Notes under the pieces: model-generated
The model's input: the letters and a program-made list of their open reading frames with translations, nothing else
Told to the model about the DNA's origin: nothing
Databases searched by the model: none
Shown here: positions 49,903 through 60,493 of the stretch, one piece after another
Position numbering within the stretch: the first letter of the stretch is position 1
Layout of the letters: the number at the start of each line of letters is the position of its first letter
Program-made: the position numbers and the translations under genes
Assembly (NCBI RefSeq): GCF_014199985.1
Contig: NZ_JACHOS010000006.1
Coordinates: forward strand, 124,001 to 188,000
From: Methylorubrum rhodesianum
GTDB lineage: Bacteria; Pseudomonadota; Alphaproteobacteria; Rhizobiales; Beijerinckiaceae
Reading direction: 5' to 3'
DNA length: 64,000 nt

Positions 49903-50333
49903 GACTTGTCGCCGGGCCTGTCTTTCAGAACCTTCCAGATTCCCGTCACCGCCGCCAGCGGCCGGCCGCCGCTGGTGAGCGTGCCGCGCACGAAGACGAG
50001 GGAGGCGGTCTTCCGCACGATCTCCGGCACGGTCTCGATCAGGTCGCCGATCTGCGCCGCGCCGACGAACTGGCTCGACATCTCGATGGTCACCGCCCGC
50101 GCGCCGTCGCAGGCGTCGCGCACGACGATGCTGAGCGCCCGGTCGGCGAAGGTCAGCAGCATGCCGCCATGGACGATGCCGACGAAGTTGCCGTGCCGCT
50201 CGTCGGTGCGGAAGGCGAACTCCTTCGTGCCCGCGACCGTGCGGTGATAGACCGGCCCGACATGGGCGATGAAGCCCGGGTCGGTGAAGGCCTCCCAGCC
50301 GTCGGGAAAGGCCGCGCGCTCCTCGTCCGTCAT
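49899..50333 (-). CDS. PaaI-type hotdog thioesterase
   Basis: A 144-residue hotdog-fold acyl-CoA thioesterase. The signature NFVGIVHGGMLLTFADRALS contains the catalytic HGG and Asp, followed by TIEMSSQFVGAAQIGDLIET. The ATG at 50333 (MTDEERAAFPDGWEAF) is chosen over a long upstream extension through the promoter region. It is the first gene of a chain joined by ATGA overlaps to DUF1285 and CoA pyrophosphatase. The acyl substrate is unknown. Confidence 0.85.
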   Translation of the reverse strand: MTDEERAAFPDGWEAFTDPGFIAHVGPVYHRTVAGTKEFAFRTDERHGNFVGIVHGGMLLTFADRALSIVVRDACDGARAVTIEMSSQFVGAAQIGDLIETVPEIVRKTASLVFVRGTLTSGGRPLAAVTGIWKVLKDRPGDKS

Positions 50334-50544
50334 CAGGTCTCGCCTCCCACGGCCGCAGAGTTCCCGAACCCCGCCGCGATGCACCACGTTGCACGATGTC
50401 GCGGGCGTCCTGACCCCCGCCGCTGGATCGCCCATATAGCGCCGAACTGCCGCGCGGCAGCGCCGCGCTTGCCTTCGGCCCGCGTTCGGCGCCAGACTCA
50501 AGCACTTTCGGGCCTGCGCGCCCGGTCATCGCAGGGTTCACTTC

Positions 50545-51555
<1,011 letters not shown>

Positions 51556-51566
51556 GTTCGCCGCGG

Positions 51567-52481
51567 ATGGCCTCCACCCGGCTCGTCGAGGCCGAGAGCC
51601 GCCGCCCCGGCGGCGCGCAGACCGGCGGCGCGCTCGCGCTCGCCGAGGTGATGCCGCGCCTCGTGCTCGAATCGCGCCGCGTCTCCGGCACCCTGGCGCA
51701 CGGCCTGCACGGGCGCCGCCGCGCCGGACCGGGGGAGAGCTTCTGGCAGTTCCGCCCCTTCGTCACTGGTGAGGCGGCTGCCCGCATCGATTGGCGCCGC
51801 TCGGCCCGCGACGACCGGCTCTACGTGCGCGAGCGCGAGTGGGAGGCCGCCCACAACATCTGGATCTGGATCGACCGCTCCGCCTCGATGGGTTTCGCCT
51901 CGGATCTGGCCCAGACCTCGAAGGTCGAGCGGGCGCTGGTGCTGGGGCTGGCGCTCGCCGACACCTTCGTCGAGGGCGGCGAGCGCGTCGGCCTGCTCGG
52001 GCTCACCCGCGCCAGCGCCTCGCGCGGCATCGTCGAGACCCTCGCCCAGGCGTTGGTCGACGACCGGGCCGGCCTCATGCAGGATCTGCCGCCGCCCGCC
52101 CGCCCCGGGCGCTTCGACGAGGTGGTGCTGGTGAGCGATTTTCTCACGCCGCTCGACCGGGTGCGCGAGGCGGTGCAGGCCAATTCCGTCCACGGCAACC
52201 GCGGCCATCTCGTGCTGGTGGCCGACCCGGTGGAGGAGACCTTCCCCTTCACCGGCCAGGCCGTGCTGCACGATCCGGAAGGCGGCCTGAGCCTCGATAT
52301 CGGCGAGGCCGGCGCCTGGGGCGAGGCCTACCGCGCGCGCATCGCCGCCCACCGCGACGGCCTCTCCGAGATCGCGCGGCAGCGGGGCTGGACGCTGACG
52401 ATCCACCGCACCGACCGGCCGGCGAGCGAGGCCGCCCTGCGCGTCCTCACCCTCGTCGCCGCCGCGCGCGGGCTCGGCTGA
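51567..52481 (+). CDS. DUF58 domain protein
   Basis: A 304-residue protein with the DUF58 signature: GESFWQFRPFVTGEAAARID followed by WRRSARDDRLYVREREWE, then a VWA-like DxSxS motif WIWIDRSASMGFASDL. DUF58 proteins are partners of MoxR ATPases, probably in assembly or quality control of envelope proteins. It begins 11 bp after moxR and ends 13 bp before the next gene, so the set is one operon. Confidence 0.88.
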   Translation: MASTRLVEAESRRPGGAQTGGALALAEVMPRLVLESRRVSGTLAHGLHGRRRAGPGESFWQFRPFVTGEAAARIDWRRSARDDRLYVREREWEAAHNIWIWIDRSASMGFASDLAQTSKVERALVLGLALADTFVEGGERVGLLGLTRASASRGIVETLAQALVDDRAGLMQDLPPPARPGRFDEVVLVSDFLTPLDRVREAVQANSVHGNRGHLVLVADPVEETFPFTGQAVLHDPEGGLSLDIGEAGAWGEAYRARIAAHRDGLSEIARQRGWTLTIHRTDRPASEAALRVLTLVAAARGLG

Positions 52482-52494
52482 AAGGCGAACCGCA

Positions 52495-55341
52495 TTGTTC
52501 GGGATTCCGCTCACCTTCGCCGCTCCCCTCGCGCTCGCCGCGCTCGTCGCGCTGCCGGCCCTGTGGGTGCTGCTGCGGGTCACGCCGCCGCGTCCGCGCC
52601 GGATCCACTTCCCGCCGCTGGCGCTGGTCGCCGACCTGCTGCCGAAGCGCGAGACTCCGGCCCGCACCCCGCCCTGGCTGCTGATCCTGCGCATCCTCGC
52701 CGCCGCCTGCCTGATCCTCGCGGTGGCCGGACCAGTGTGGAATCCCGGCGGCATCGGCGCCGCCGCGGGGCGGGAGCCCCTGCTCCTCATCCTCGACAAC
52801 GGCTTCGTCGCCGCCCAGGATTGGCGCGACCGCCTGCGCGCGGCCACCGACGAGATCGAGGCCGCCGCCCGCGACGGGCGCCCGGTGGCTCTGGTGGCGA
52901 GCGCCGAGGCGCCCGCGCCCTTCGAGGCCCGGCCGCCGGCCGCCGCGCTCGAGCGCCTGCGGGCGATCAAGCCGCGGCCGCATCTCGGTGACCGGGACGC
53001 GCATCTGGCCTCGATCGGCACCTTCCTCGAGCGGATGCCCGCTGCCTCGATCGTCTGGATCAGCGACGGCGTGCGCGGCGTCGGCGAGACGGATTTCGCC
53101 AAGTCTCTCGGCGATCTCGCGAGCCGCCACGGCAGCGCGGTCACCGTGCTCAAGGCCGAGCGTTCCCCGGCCCTCGCCCTCGAAGGCTCGCCGGTGCAGC
53201 CGGGCGAAAAACTCTCGGCGCAGGTTCTGCGGGCCGAAGCCAACGGCCGCGATGCCGGGCTGGTGCGGGCCCTCGACCAGAAGGGCCTGCCGCTCGCCGA
53301 GAGCCGGTTCACGCTTCAGCCCGAGGCGCGCGAGGCCAGCGTCAGCTTCGACCTGCCGGTGGAGCTGCGCAACGCCATCGCCCGCCTGGAGATCGAGGGC
53401 GAGCATTCGGCCGGGGCCGTGGTGCTGATGGACGAGCGCGGCAAGCGCCGCCGGGTCGGCCTCGTCTTCGGCGGCACCCTCGATCAGGCCCAGCCGCTGC
53501 TCGCGCCGACCTACTATCTCGCCAAGGCGCTCTCGCCCTTCGCCGACGTGCAGCAGCCTCGCGCCGGCCAGGGCACCGCCGAATCCATCGGCCAGATGCT
53601 CGACAATCAGGTCTCGGTGCTGGCGCTGGCCGATGTCGGCGCCCTCGACGACCGGACGCTCGCGCGGGTGGAGACGTTCGTGGAGGAGGGCGGGTTGCTC
53701 TTGCGCTTCGCCGGCCCCCGGCTCGCCGCCGGCAACGACCCACTGGTGCCGGTGCGCCTGCGCCGGGGCGGGCGCTCGCTCGGCGGCACCCTCTCCTGGG
53801 ACCGGCCCAAGACCCTCGCGGCCTTCGCGCCCGAGAGTCCCTTCGCCGGCCTGAACCCGCCCGCCGATATCGGTGTGCGCCGCCAGATCCTGGCCGAGCC
53901 CGACGGCGACCTTCCCGGCAAGACCTGGGCGGCGCTCCAGGACGGCACGCCGATCGTCACGGCGGGCAAGCGGGGGCAGGGCCTCGTGGTGCTGTTCCAT
54001 GTCACCGCCGACACCACATGGTCGAACCTGCCGCTGTCGGGCCTGTTCGTGGACATGCTGCGCCGGGTCGTCGGCCTCGCCGGCCCGTCCGCCAAGCTCG
54101 GCGAGGGTGATGGCCGGCAGGCCAATGGACAGGCGAAGGCCGCGCTGCTCGCCCCGCGCCTGACCCTCGACGGCTTTGGCGCGCTGGGCTCGCCGCCGGC
54201 CAGCGCCACCGCCGTGCCCGCCGATTTCGCCGACCGCGCCGGCCCCGAGCACCCGCCGGGCTTCTACGGTACGGCGGAGGGCGGCATCGCCGTCAACGCA
54301 CTGGCGCCGGGCGACCGGCTCAGACCCCTCGACCTGACCGGTCTGAAGGGCGCCCGGATGGGCTCGCTCGCCGGAGCCGAGACGCTGGACCTGCGCGCGC
54401 TGCTGTTCAGTCTCGCGCTCACGCTGCTCGCCCTCGACACCCTGGCCGGCCTCTGGCTCGGCGGCTTCTTCCGCGGAGCCGGCCGCGTCTCGCGCGGGCG
54501 GGCGGCCACCGCCGCCCTTCTGCTGCCGGCGCTGCTCGGCCTCGCCCTCGTGTTCGCGCCGCCTCCGGCACGGGCGCAGGAGCCGCCGGCCAACCGGCCG
54601 AACGGCATCGAATCGGCGCTGGCCACCCGGCTCGCCTTCGTCGTCACCGGCGACGCCGCGACCGATGCCGCGAGCCGGGCCGGCCTGTCGGGCTTGAGCC
54701 AGATGCTGGCCGCCCGCACCGCCCTGGAACCCGGCGAGCCCGCAGGCCTGAACCTCGAGAAGGACGAACTCGCCTTCTATCCCCTGATCTACTGGCCGAT
54801 CGTCGCAGGACGCCCGCAGCCGAGCGAGGCGGCGATCCGCAAGATCGACGCCTTCATGCGGAACGGCGGCACGGTGATCTTCGACACCCGGGACGCCCAG
54901 ACCGCCCGCGCCAACGGTCCGCCGACCCCGGAGACGGCCTATCTGCGCAAGATGCTGGCGACCCTCGAAGTGCCGGAGCTCGAGCCGGTGCCGCCGGACC
55001 ACGTCCTGACCAAGGCGTTCTACCTCGTCGATTCCTTCCCCGGCCGCCTCAGCACCGGCCAGACCTGGGTCGAGACGATCCCGCCGGCCGGAGAGGGCGG
55101 CGAGCGCCGCCCGGCGCGCGCCGGCGACGGCGTCACGCCGATCATCATCACCGGCAACGATCTCGCCGCCGCCTGGGCGGTGGGCCGCAACGGCGAGCCG
55201 CTCTACCCCGTCACCGGCGACCAGCGGCAGCGCGAGATGGCGTTCCGCGGCGGCATCAACATCGTGATCTACACCCTGACCGGAAACTACAAGGCCGATC
55301 AGGTCCACGTGCCCGCCCTGCTGGAGCGGTTGGGACAGTGA
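52495..55341 (+). CDS. BatA-like/DUF4159 membrane protein
   Basis: A 948-residue protein. The N-terminal aerotolerance (BatA) region has FGIPLTFAAPLALAALVALP, the RIHFPPLALVADLLPKRETP loop, and a second helix WLLILRILAAACLILAVAGP. A large periplasmic-like middle follows. Two helices lie near residues 640-690. A C-terminal DUF4159 domain includes LAFVVTGDAATDAASRAGLS, DELAFYPLIYWPIVAG and VLTKAFYLVDSFPGRL. The start is a TTG at 52495, 13 bp after the DUF58 stop. The protein should assemble with MoxR and DUF58 at the membrane. A 193-bp repeat block separates it from the next gene. Confidence 0.85.
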   Translation: MFGIPLTFAAPLALAALVALPALWVLLRVTPPRPRRIHFPPLALVADLLPKRETPARTPPWLLILRILAAACLILAVAGPVWNPGGIGAAAGREPLLLILDNGFVAAQDWRDRLRAATDEIEAAARDGRPVALVASAEAPAPFEARPPAAALERLRAIKPRPHLGDRDAHLASIGTFLERMPAASIVWISDGVRGVGETDFAKSLGDLASRHGSAVTVLKAERSPALALEGSPVQPGEKLSAQVLRAEANGRDAGLVRALDQKGLPLAESRFTLQPEAREASVSFDLPVELRNAIARLEIEGEHSAGAVVLMDERGKRRRVGLVFGGTLDQAQPLLAPTYYLAKALSPFADVQQPRAGQGTAESIGQMLDNQVSVLALADVGALDDRTLARVETFVEEGGLLLRFAGPRLAAGNDPLVPVRLRRGGRSLGGTLSWDRPKTLAAFAPESPFAGLNPPADIGVRRQILAEPDGDLPGKTWAALQDGTPIVTAGKRGQGLVVLFHVTADTTWSNLPLSGLFVDMLRRVVGLAGPSAKLGEGDGRQANGQAKAALLAPRLTLDGFGALGSPPASATAVPADFADRAGPEHPPGFYGTAEGGIAVNALAPGDRLRPLDLTGLKGARMGSLAGAETLDLRALLFSLALTLLALDTLAGLWLGGFFRGAGRVSRGRAATAALLLPALLGLALVFAPPPARAQEPPANRPNGIESALATRLAFVVTGDAATDAASRAGLSGLSQMLAARTALEPGEPAGLNLEKDELAFYPLIYWPIVAGRPQPSEAAIRKIDAFMRNGGTVIFDTRDAQTARANGPPTPETAYLRKMLATLEVPELEPVPPDHVLTKAFYLVDSFPGRLSTGQTWVETIPPAGEGGERRPARAGDGVTPIIITGNDLAAAWAVGRNGEPLYPVTGDQRQREMAFRGGINIVIYTLTGNYKADQVHVPALLERLGQ

Positions 55342-55534
55342 TCGTTTCGAGGACACGCGACCCCAAAATCCCTCACCCTTCTGCGGGGGAGGGTGCCTTG
55401 CGGATGCAGGGCGGGAGAGGGGGCAGCTCAGGTCTATCCGGAAACGGCGCTTCCCTCACCCGCCCCCCTTCGGGGGCCACCCCCTCCCGCGCAGGGGAGG
55501 GGGGATTCTCGCGCGATAAAGGAGGCCCCGCCCC
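55342..55534. repeat. Intergenic GC-rich palindromic repeats
   Basis: This stretch has several CCCTC/GAGGG hairpin arms, for example CCCTCACCCTTCTGCGGGGG with AGGG following at 55372 and CCCCCTTCGGGGG near 55467-55479, then CCCTCCCGCGCAGGGGAGGG near 55490. It resembles the block after hisG in style (CTCCCCGC-type arms). It holds no gene and may be an inserted mobile repeat unit between two genes of one operon. Confidence 0.6.
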
Positions 55535-57625
55535 ATGCTGAGCCTCAGCTTCACCCCCCTCGTCCCCTGGCCGGTCCTGGCCGGATTCGGCGTGCTCGCC
55601 GCGATCCTCGCCGTCGTGGCGGTGCTCGCCCGCGGCCGCACGGCCCTGCTGCGGGCGGTGGCGCTCGGCCTCGTCGTGCTCGCCCTCGCCAACCCCTCGC
55701 TCGTGCGCGAGGATCGCGACCCGGTGAAGGACGTGGCGGCCATCGTCGTCGACCGCTCCGGCTCGCAGACGCTGGGCGAGCGCCCGGCCATGACCGACGC
55801 GGTCAAGGCCGAGCTGGAGCGCCGCTTCGGCGCGCTCGCCAACATCGAGCCCCGCTTCATCGAGGTCGGCGACGCGCAGGGGGCCGAGGGCGACGACGGC
55901 ACCAAGCTGTTCACCGCCCTGACCCAGGCGCTCGCCGACGTGCCGCCGGAGCGGATCGCCGGCGTGGTGATGCTGACCGACGGCGTGGTGCACGACATCC
56001 CCGCCTCCCTCGATGCCCTCGGACTCAAGGCGCCCCTGCACGTCCTCGTCACCGGCCGGCCGGACGAGCGCGACCGCCAGATCAAGATGCTGGAGGCCCC
56101 CCGCTTCGGTATCGTCGGCCGGGACGTGACCCTGCGCGGCGAGGTGATGGAGCGCGGCGGCACCGGCACGGCGGTCGTCACCGTGCGCCGCGACGGGGAG
56201 GAGATCGACCGGCAGAGTATCGCCACCGGCGTGCCGTTCTCGCTCACCACCCATATCGAGCATGGCGGCCCCAACGTCGTGGAGATCGAGGTCGAGCCGC
56301 TGCCGGGCGAGCTCACCACGGTCAACAACCGCGCGGTTCTCCCGATCGAGGGCATCCGCGAGAAGCTCCGGGTGCTGCTCGTCTCCGGCGAGCCGCACCA
56401 GGGCGAGCGCACCTGGCGCAACCTCCTGAAGTCGGATGCGAGTGTGGATCTCGTCCACTTCACGATCCTGCGGCCGCCGGAGAAGCAGGACGGCACCCCG
56501 ATCTCCGAGCTCTCGCTGATCGCCTTCCCGACCCGCGAGCTGTTCGTTCAGAAGATCAAGGATTTCGACCTCATCATCTTCGATCGCTACGCCAACCAGA
56601 GCGTGCTGCCGCAGGCCTATTTCGACAACATCGTCCGCTACGTCCGCGAGGGCGGGGCGCTGCTCATCGCCGCCGGGCCGGAATTTGCCGGCCCCGCCAG
56701 CCTCGCCCGCACCCGGCTCGCCTCGATCCTGCCCGGCGATCCCTCGGCCAAGGTGGTCGAGCAGCCGTTCAAGGCCGCGCTCACCGAGACCGGCCACCGC
56801 CACCCCGTGACCCGGGCGCTGCCGGGCTCGGAGGCCAGCCCGCCGGCCTGGGGCGACTGGCTTCGCATCATCTCGGCCCAGACGCGGCCGGGGGTGCAGC
56901 CGATCCTGTCGGGCGCCAACGGCCTGCCGCTCCTGGCCCTGTCCCGCGAGGACAAGGGCCGCGTCGCCCTGATGCTCTCGGATCAGGCCTGGCTCTGGGC
57001 CCGCGGCTACGGGCAGGGCGGTCCCTATCTCGACCTGCTGCGCCGCCTCGCCCACTGGCTGATGAAGGAGCCGGCCCTCGAAGAGGAGGCGCTGCGGGCG
57101 CAGGTGACGGGTCGGGGCCGCGAGGTGCGCGTCGAGCGCCAGACCATGGCCGACGAGACGGGCCCCGTCACGATCACCGGCCCGACCGGCAGGGAGCGGC
57201 AGTTCGACCTGACGAAGGCCGAGACCGGCCTGTTCACGGCGACCTTCGAGGCGCAGAGCCTCGGCCTCCACACCATCCGCTCAGGCAACCTCGTCGCCTT
57301 CGTCAGCGTCGGACCGGCCAATCCGCGCGAACTCGCCGACGTGTTCAGCGACACCGAGCGGCTGAAGGGCGTGGCCGAGGGCTCCGGCGGCACCGTGCGC
57401 CGGGTGGCGGCGGCGGGCGGCACCATCGAGGTGCCCCGGCTCCAGATCACCCGCGGCGGCCGCCTGGGGGGCGCCGACTGGATCGGCTTCCGCCCGAGCG
57501 ACAGCGCCACCGTGCGCGGCGTCGAGGTCTATCCCCTCGGCATCGGCCTGTGGGCGCTGGCCGCCCTCGCGGCGGCGCTGCTGGCGATGTGGCTGGTCGA
57601 GGGGCGGCGCGGACGCGCGGCCTAG
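55535..57625 (+). CDS. Large VWA/glutamine-amidotransferase-like membrane protein of the MoxR-Bat set
   Basis: A 696-residue membrane protein. Two N-terminal helices (PVLAGFGVLAAILAVVAVLA and ALLRAVALGLVVLALANPSL) and a C-terminal helix (GIGLWALAALAAALLAMWLV) bracket a periplasmic region. A VWA-like start is AAIVVDRSGSQTLGERPAMT, with VVMLTDGVVHDIP. The central part (RVLLVSGEPHQGERTWRNLL, FDLIIFDRYANQSVLP, YVREGGALLIAAGPEF) resembles class I amidotransferase-like folds common in this family. It ends the moxR operon. Exact function is unknown. Confidence 0.8.
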   Translation: MLSLSFTPLVPWPVLAGFGVLAAILAVVAVLARGRTALLRAVALGLVVLALANPSLVREDRDPVKDVAAIVVDRSGSQTLGERPAMTDAVKAELERRFGALANIEPRFIEVGDAQGAEGDDGTKLFTALTQALADVPPERIAGVVMLTDGVVHDIPASLDALGLKAPLHVLVTGRPDERDRQIKMLEAPRFGIVGRDVTLRGEVMERGGTGTAVVTVRRDGEEIDRQSIATGVPFSLTTHIEHGGPNVVEIEVEPLPGELTTVNNRAVLPIEGIREKLRVLLVSGEPHQGERTWRNLLKSDASVDLVHFTILRPPEKQDGTPISELSLIAFPTRELFVQKIKDFDLIIFDRYANQSVLPQAYFDNIVRYVREGGALLIAAGPEFAGPASLARTRLASILPGDPSAKVVEQPFKAALTETGHRHPVTRALPGSEASPPAWGDWLRIISAQTRPGVQPILSGANGLPLLALSREDKGRVALMLSDQAWLWARGYGQGGPYLDLLRRLAHWLMKEPALEEEALRAQVTGRGREVRVERQTMADETGPVTITGPTGRERQFDLTKAETGLFTATFEAQSLGLHTIRSGNLVAFVSVGPANPRELADVFSDTERLKGVAEGSGGTVRRVAAAGGTIEVPRLQITRGGRLGGADWIGFRPSDSATVRGVEVYPLGIGLWALAALAAALLAMWLVEGRRGRAA

Positions 57626-57776
57626 AGCGCGTGCCGACGGACGGGAGACCGGTTCGTCGGCGGGATGCGCGTCGCGACAAGGTCCAGGAGACGCCGACCC
57701 GATGCAGCCAGGTCGGATACGGCGCCCGGGGGAGCCGCCGGCCCGGCAGGCGTTCACACCCTTCCGGTCACGCTCC

Positions 57777-58556
57777 TCAGGGGCGCCGTTGCGGCTGTCC
57801 CGCGGCTTCGAGGATGAGGTCTGCGATCGCCTGGGGTTGCGAGATCAGCGCCAGATGGCTCGCGGCCAGCTCGATCGTCCGCGCCTTCATCCGGCCGGCC
57901 ATGAAGCGTTGAAGGTCGGGATTGATCGTCCGGTCCTCCGTCGACACGGCGTAGAAGCTCGGCTTCGAGCGCCATGCGGCCTGTGTTGTCCGGGCCGTGA
58001 GCAGCCCTTTGCGAAACGGCTGCTGGACGGCGAACAGAACCTTCGCCCGCTCCGGGGGCAGGTCGCCGGCGAAATCCCTGAGGAAGGCGGCTTCGGTGAG
58101 GCGCCCCTCGTCGCCGTCGAAGACGATACCGGCCGAGGCCGGCGGCGTCGGATAGGTCTTGGCCAGCGCCGTGTAATCCTCGCCGGCATCGGGGGCCCGC
58201 GCCGCGACGTAGACCACGGCTGTGACCTTCGGATCGGCGCCGGCCTCGGTGACGATCATCCCGGAGAAGGAATGCCCGACAAGGACGGTCGGCCCCTCCT
58301 GCCGGGCCAGGACGCGCTGCGCGGAGGCGACCGCCTCATCGAAGCTGGTCAGCGGATTCTGCACCGAGGTGACGGTGAGGCCCGCCGCCTGCAGCCGTGG
58401 GATCACCTCCGACCAGCACGACCCGTCGGCGAAGAGGCCGTGCACGAGCACGACATTGCGCGCACGCGGCACGTCCTCGGCTCGGCTCGATCCGGGCAGC
58501 AGCGCCGCCGCGGTGACGGCCGCAAGCGATCGGTTCAGGGTTCGGCGGGTCAACAT
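57777..58556 (-). CDS. Exported alpha/beta hydrolase
   Basis: A 259-residue alpha/beta hydrolase with an N-terminal export signal, MLTRRTLNRSLAAVTAAALL, that contains RR and may use the Tat pathway. The catalytic elements are NVVLVHGLFADGSCWSEVIP, the nucleophile in VLVGHSFSGMIVTEAG, an acid near STEDRTINPDLQ, and His in LAASHLALISQP. It resembles the EstC/salicylate-esterase-like group. Substrate unknown. The 151 bp between it and the MoxR operon end carry an imperfect hairpin but no gene. Confidence 0.82.
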   Translation of the reverse strand: MLTRRTLNRSLAAVTAAALLPGSSRAEDVPRARNVVLVHGLFADGSCWSEVIPRLQAAGLTVTSVQNPLTSFDEAVASAQRVLARQEGPTVLVGHSFSGMIVTEAGADPKVTAVVYVAARAPDAGEDYTALAKTYPTPPASAGIVFDGDEGRLTEAAFLRDFAGDLPPERAKVLFAVQQPFRKGLLTARTTQAAWRSKPSFYAVSTEDRTINPDLQRFMAGRMKARTIELAASHLALISQPQAIADLILEAAGQPQRRP

Positions 58557-58730
58557 GCCTGCTGCTCCTCTCGGGATCGATATCCTTGCGCGTCCCTTCC
58601 GACGGGATTCCGGCCCCGTGGAAAAATTCCGGCCGCTCCCCCCGCCGGCGCCCGCCGACAGGGGAGGCGCGCGACGGCCTGTCCGCGGCGCTCCGACGAT
58701 TGCGGTCGCACCGGCCCGGATCCACGGGCG

Positions 58731-59309
58731 TCATGCGAGGTGTTCGGCCGATGCGTTTCTGATCATCGCCACCCTCAGCCACACGGCCGAGACGAGGAAG
58801 TAGAAGGCACCGAACGCGGCATAGGGCGCAAGATCCGCGATGCCGGGGGCCGCGGCGCCCGCGGCCAGCGTGACGAAGAAGCCGCCCGCGAGCGTCGACT
58901 GGGCCCCGCTCAGCACCATCGCCCATTGGGCACCCGCCTTCCAGCGGCGGAGGCCGGTGACGAGCTGCAGCAGGCCCGAGAGGATCGCCCAGACGCCGAA
59001 GACCGCCAGAACCGCGTGCAGGCTCCAGCCGAGGGCGACCGCGACCGCGACGGCGACGGCGCCGCTGACCGCCGCGTTGAGGGACTGGCTGGGATTGGCG
59101 GCCAAGCCGCCGCTGCGCCGCGCGTCGAGGAGATTGGCGGCGGCGTCCCAGGCGGGATAGGCGACCAGAAGCACCGCCGCGGCGGGTGGCGCGGCCCGGC
59201 CGATGGTGAGGGCCGCCGCGACCCAGCCGACGGAGACGCCGGCGCGGAGGAAGTAATAGGAACTCAGCCAGCGCGGAGCGTCACGGTCGGGTTGTTGGAC
59301 GATTGGCAT
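58731..59309 (-). CDS. DUF308-like multi-pass membrane protein
   Basis: A 192-residue protein with about six hydrophobic segments, including FLRAGVSVGWVAAALTIG, AVSGAVAVAVAVALGWSLHA, VLAVFGVWAILSGLLQLVTG and APYAAFGAFYFLVSAVWLRV. The GVWAILSGLLQL and GAQSTLAGG segments resemble HdeD/DUF308 repeats. The ATG at 59309 follows AAGGAAAA. It is divergent from an AraC gene across 135 bp and is the probable target of that regulator. Function unknown. Confidence 0.65.
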   Translation of the reverse strand: MPIVQQPDRDAPRWLSSYYFLRAGVSVGWVAAALTIGRAAPPAAAVLLVAYPAWDAAANLLDARRSGGLAANPSQSLNAAVSGAVAVAVAVALGWSLHAVLAVFGVWAILSGLLQLVTGLRRWKAGAQWAMVLSGAQSTLAGGFFVTLAAGAAAPGIADLAPYAAFGAFYFLVSAVWLRVAMIRNASAEHLA

Positions 59310-59444
59310 CGGATTTTCCTTCACGGGCGTGCCATGAGCGGCGCGGGCTAGTGGGCAGCCACGGGGGAGACCGGCCGGCAAGCTTGCCGACCTGTGAGAA
59401 AGAGGTGTTGATCCAGGGCGTTACGCGCTGCGTCAGGGGGCATC

Positions 59445-60377
59445 GTGTACAGCCGGGGACCGACGACACCCATGGCCGGATCGCTGGAAAACTTGACCGA
59501 TCTTCCGGATGGCGGACCGCGCGGCGGCGTCTCCGGCGATCTCCTCTCGCACGTGCTGGCGCAGATCCGGCTGACCGGGGACCATGTTCGGTCGCGTGAC
59601 GTGGCGCCGTCGGAGCATTTGGATCTGGAGGCCGGAGCGGCTCATGTCCTGGTGCTCGCCGACGGCGCGCTTCACATCGAGGACGCCGGCGAGGCGCCGG
59701 TCGTGATCGACGGGGGCGACCTCCTGCTGCTTCCCCGCGGGCTCGGCGGGGCGCGGCTGGTGGCGTCTCGGGCGCGGGCGTCGGTGATCGTGTGCCGGTT
59801 CTGGTTCGATCCTCACAGCCTTCGCGGTATGATCGCGGCCCTGCCCGAGCGCATCCACATCGGGCGCGCGGAGGGCGCGGGCTGGCTGGAGGGCATCGTG
59901 CCCTTCCTGATGGTCGAGGTGACCGACGACGCGCCCGGCGCGGCCCTGATGATCTCGCGGATCATCGACGTGATCGTCATCCGCACCCTCCGAACATGGG
60001 TCCAGCGCGGGCACACCACCGGATGGCTGGGCGGCCTGTCCGACGCCCGCATCGCCAGGGCGCTGAAGCTCGTGCACGAGAGGCCGCTGCAGCGATGGAG
60101 CGTCGACGCCCTGGCGGAGGCGGCCGGCATGTCGCGCTCGAGCTTCTGTGAACGCTTCGCCGCGCTCGTCGGCCGCTCGCCCCTGCGCTATCAGAACGAG
60201 TGGCGGCTCAACCTCGCCCGGGCCATGCTCGCCGCCGGCGACGCGCGTATCGGCGAGATCGCGCTGCGTGTCGGCTACGAGTCCGAATCCGCCTTCAGCC
60301 GGGCCTACAAGGCCATGTTCGGCTACCCGCCGAGGCGCGAAACGCCGTCGCCGGGCGAGGAGCGGCTTCCGGACTAG
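59445..60377 (+). CDS. AraC family transcriptional regulator with cupin sensor domain
   Basis: A 310-residue regulator. The N-terminal cupin-type domain (residues ~30-190) has HVLVLADGALHIEDAGEAPV and VIDGGDLLLLPRGLGGARL. The C-terminal AraC domain has two helix-turn-helix motifs: RWSVDALAEAAGMSRSSFCE and ARIGEIALRVGYESESAFSR, followed by AYKAMFGYPPRR. The GTG at 59445 has AGGGGG 5 nt upstream; an ATG at 59472 is the alternative. It is divergent from the DUF308-like gene and upstream of a sensor kinase. Its ligand is unknown. Confidence 0.87.
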   Translation: MYSRGPTTPMAGSLENLTDLPDGGPRGGVSGDLLSHVLAQIRLTGDHVRSRDVAPSEHLDLEAGAAHVLVLADGALHIEDAGEAPVVIDGGDLLLLPRGLGGARLVASRARASVIVCRFWFDPHSLRGMIAALPERIHIGRAEGAGWLEGIVPFLMVEVTDDAPGAALMISRIIDVIVIRTLRTWVQRGHTTGWLGGLSDARIARALKLVHERPLQRWSVDALAEAAGMSRSSFCERFAALVGRSPLRYQNEWRLNLARAMLAAGDARIGEIALRVGYESESAFSRAYKAMFGYPPRRETPSPGEERLPD

Positions 60378-60493
60378 AGCCGTGACTGGCCGAACGGCTC
60401 CGGGGCGGCGTCTCCCGGCCGGACGTGCCCGCGCCCGGTCCGGAACAGCCCTGAGCCCTGGTGGCCGGGCGCGACCTGTGCAATCCCGGCTCG

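Noticed and set aside
52447..55356. A 969-codon minus-strand frame
   Set aside because: It is antisense to the BatA/DUF4159 gene and resembles no family.
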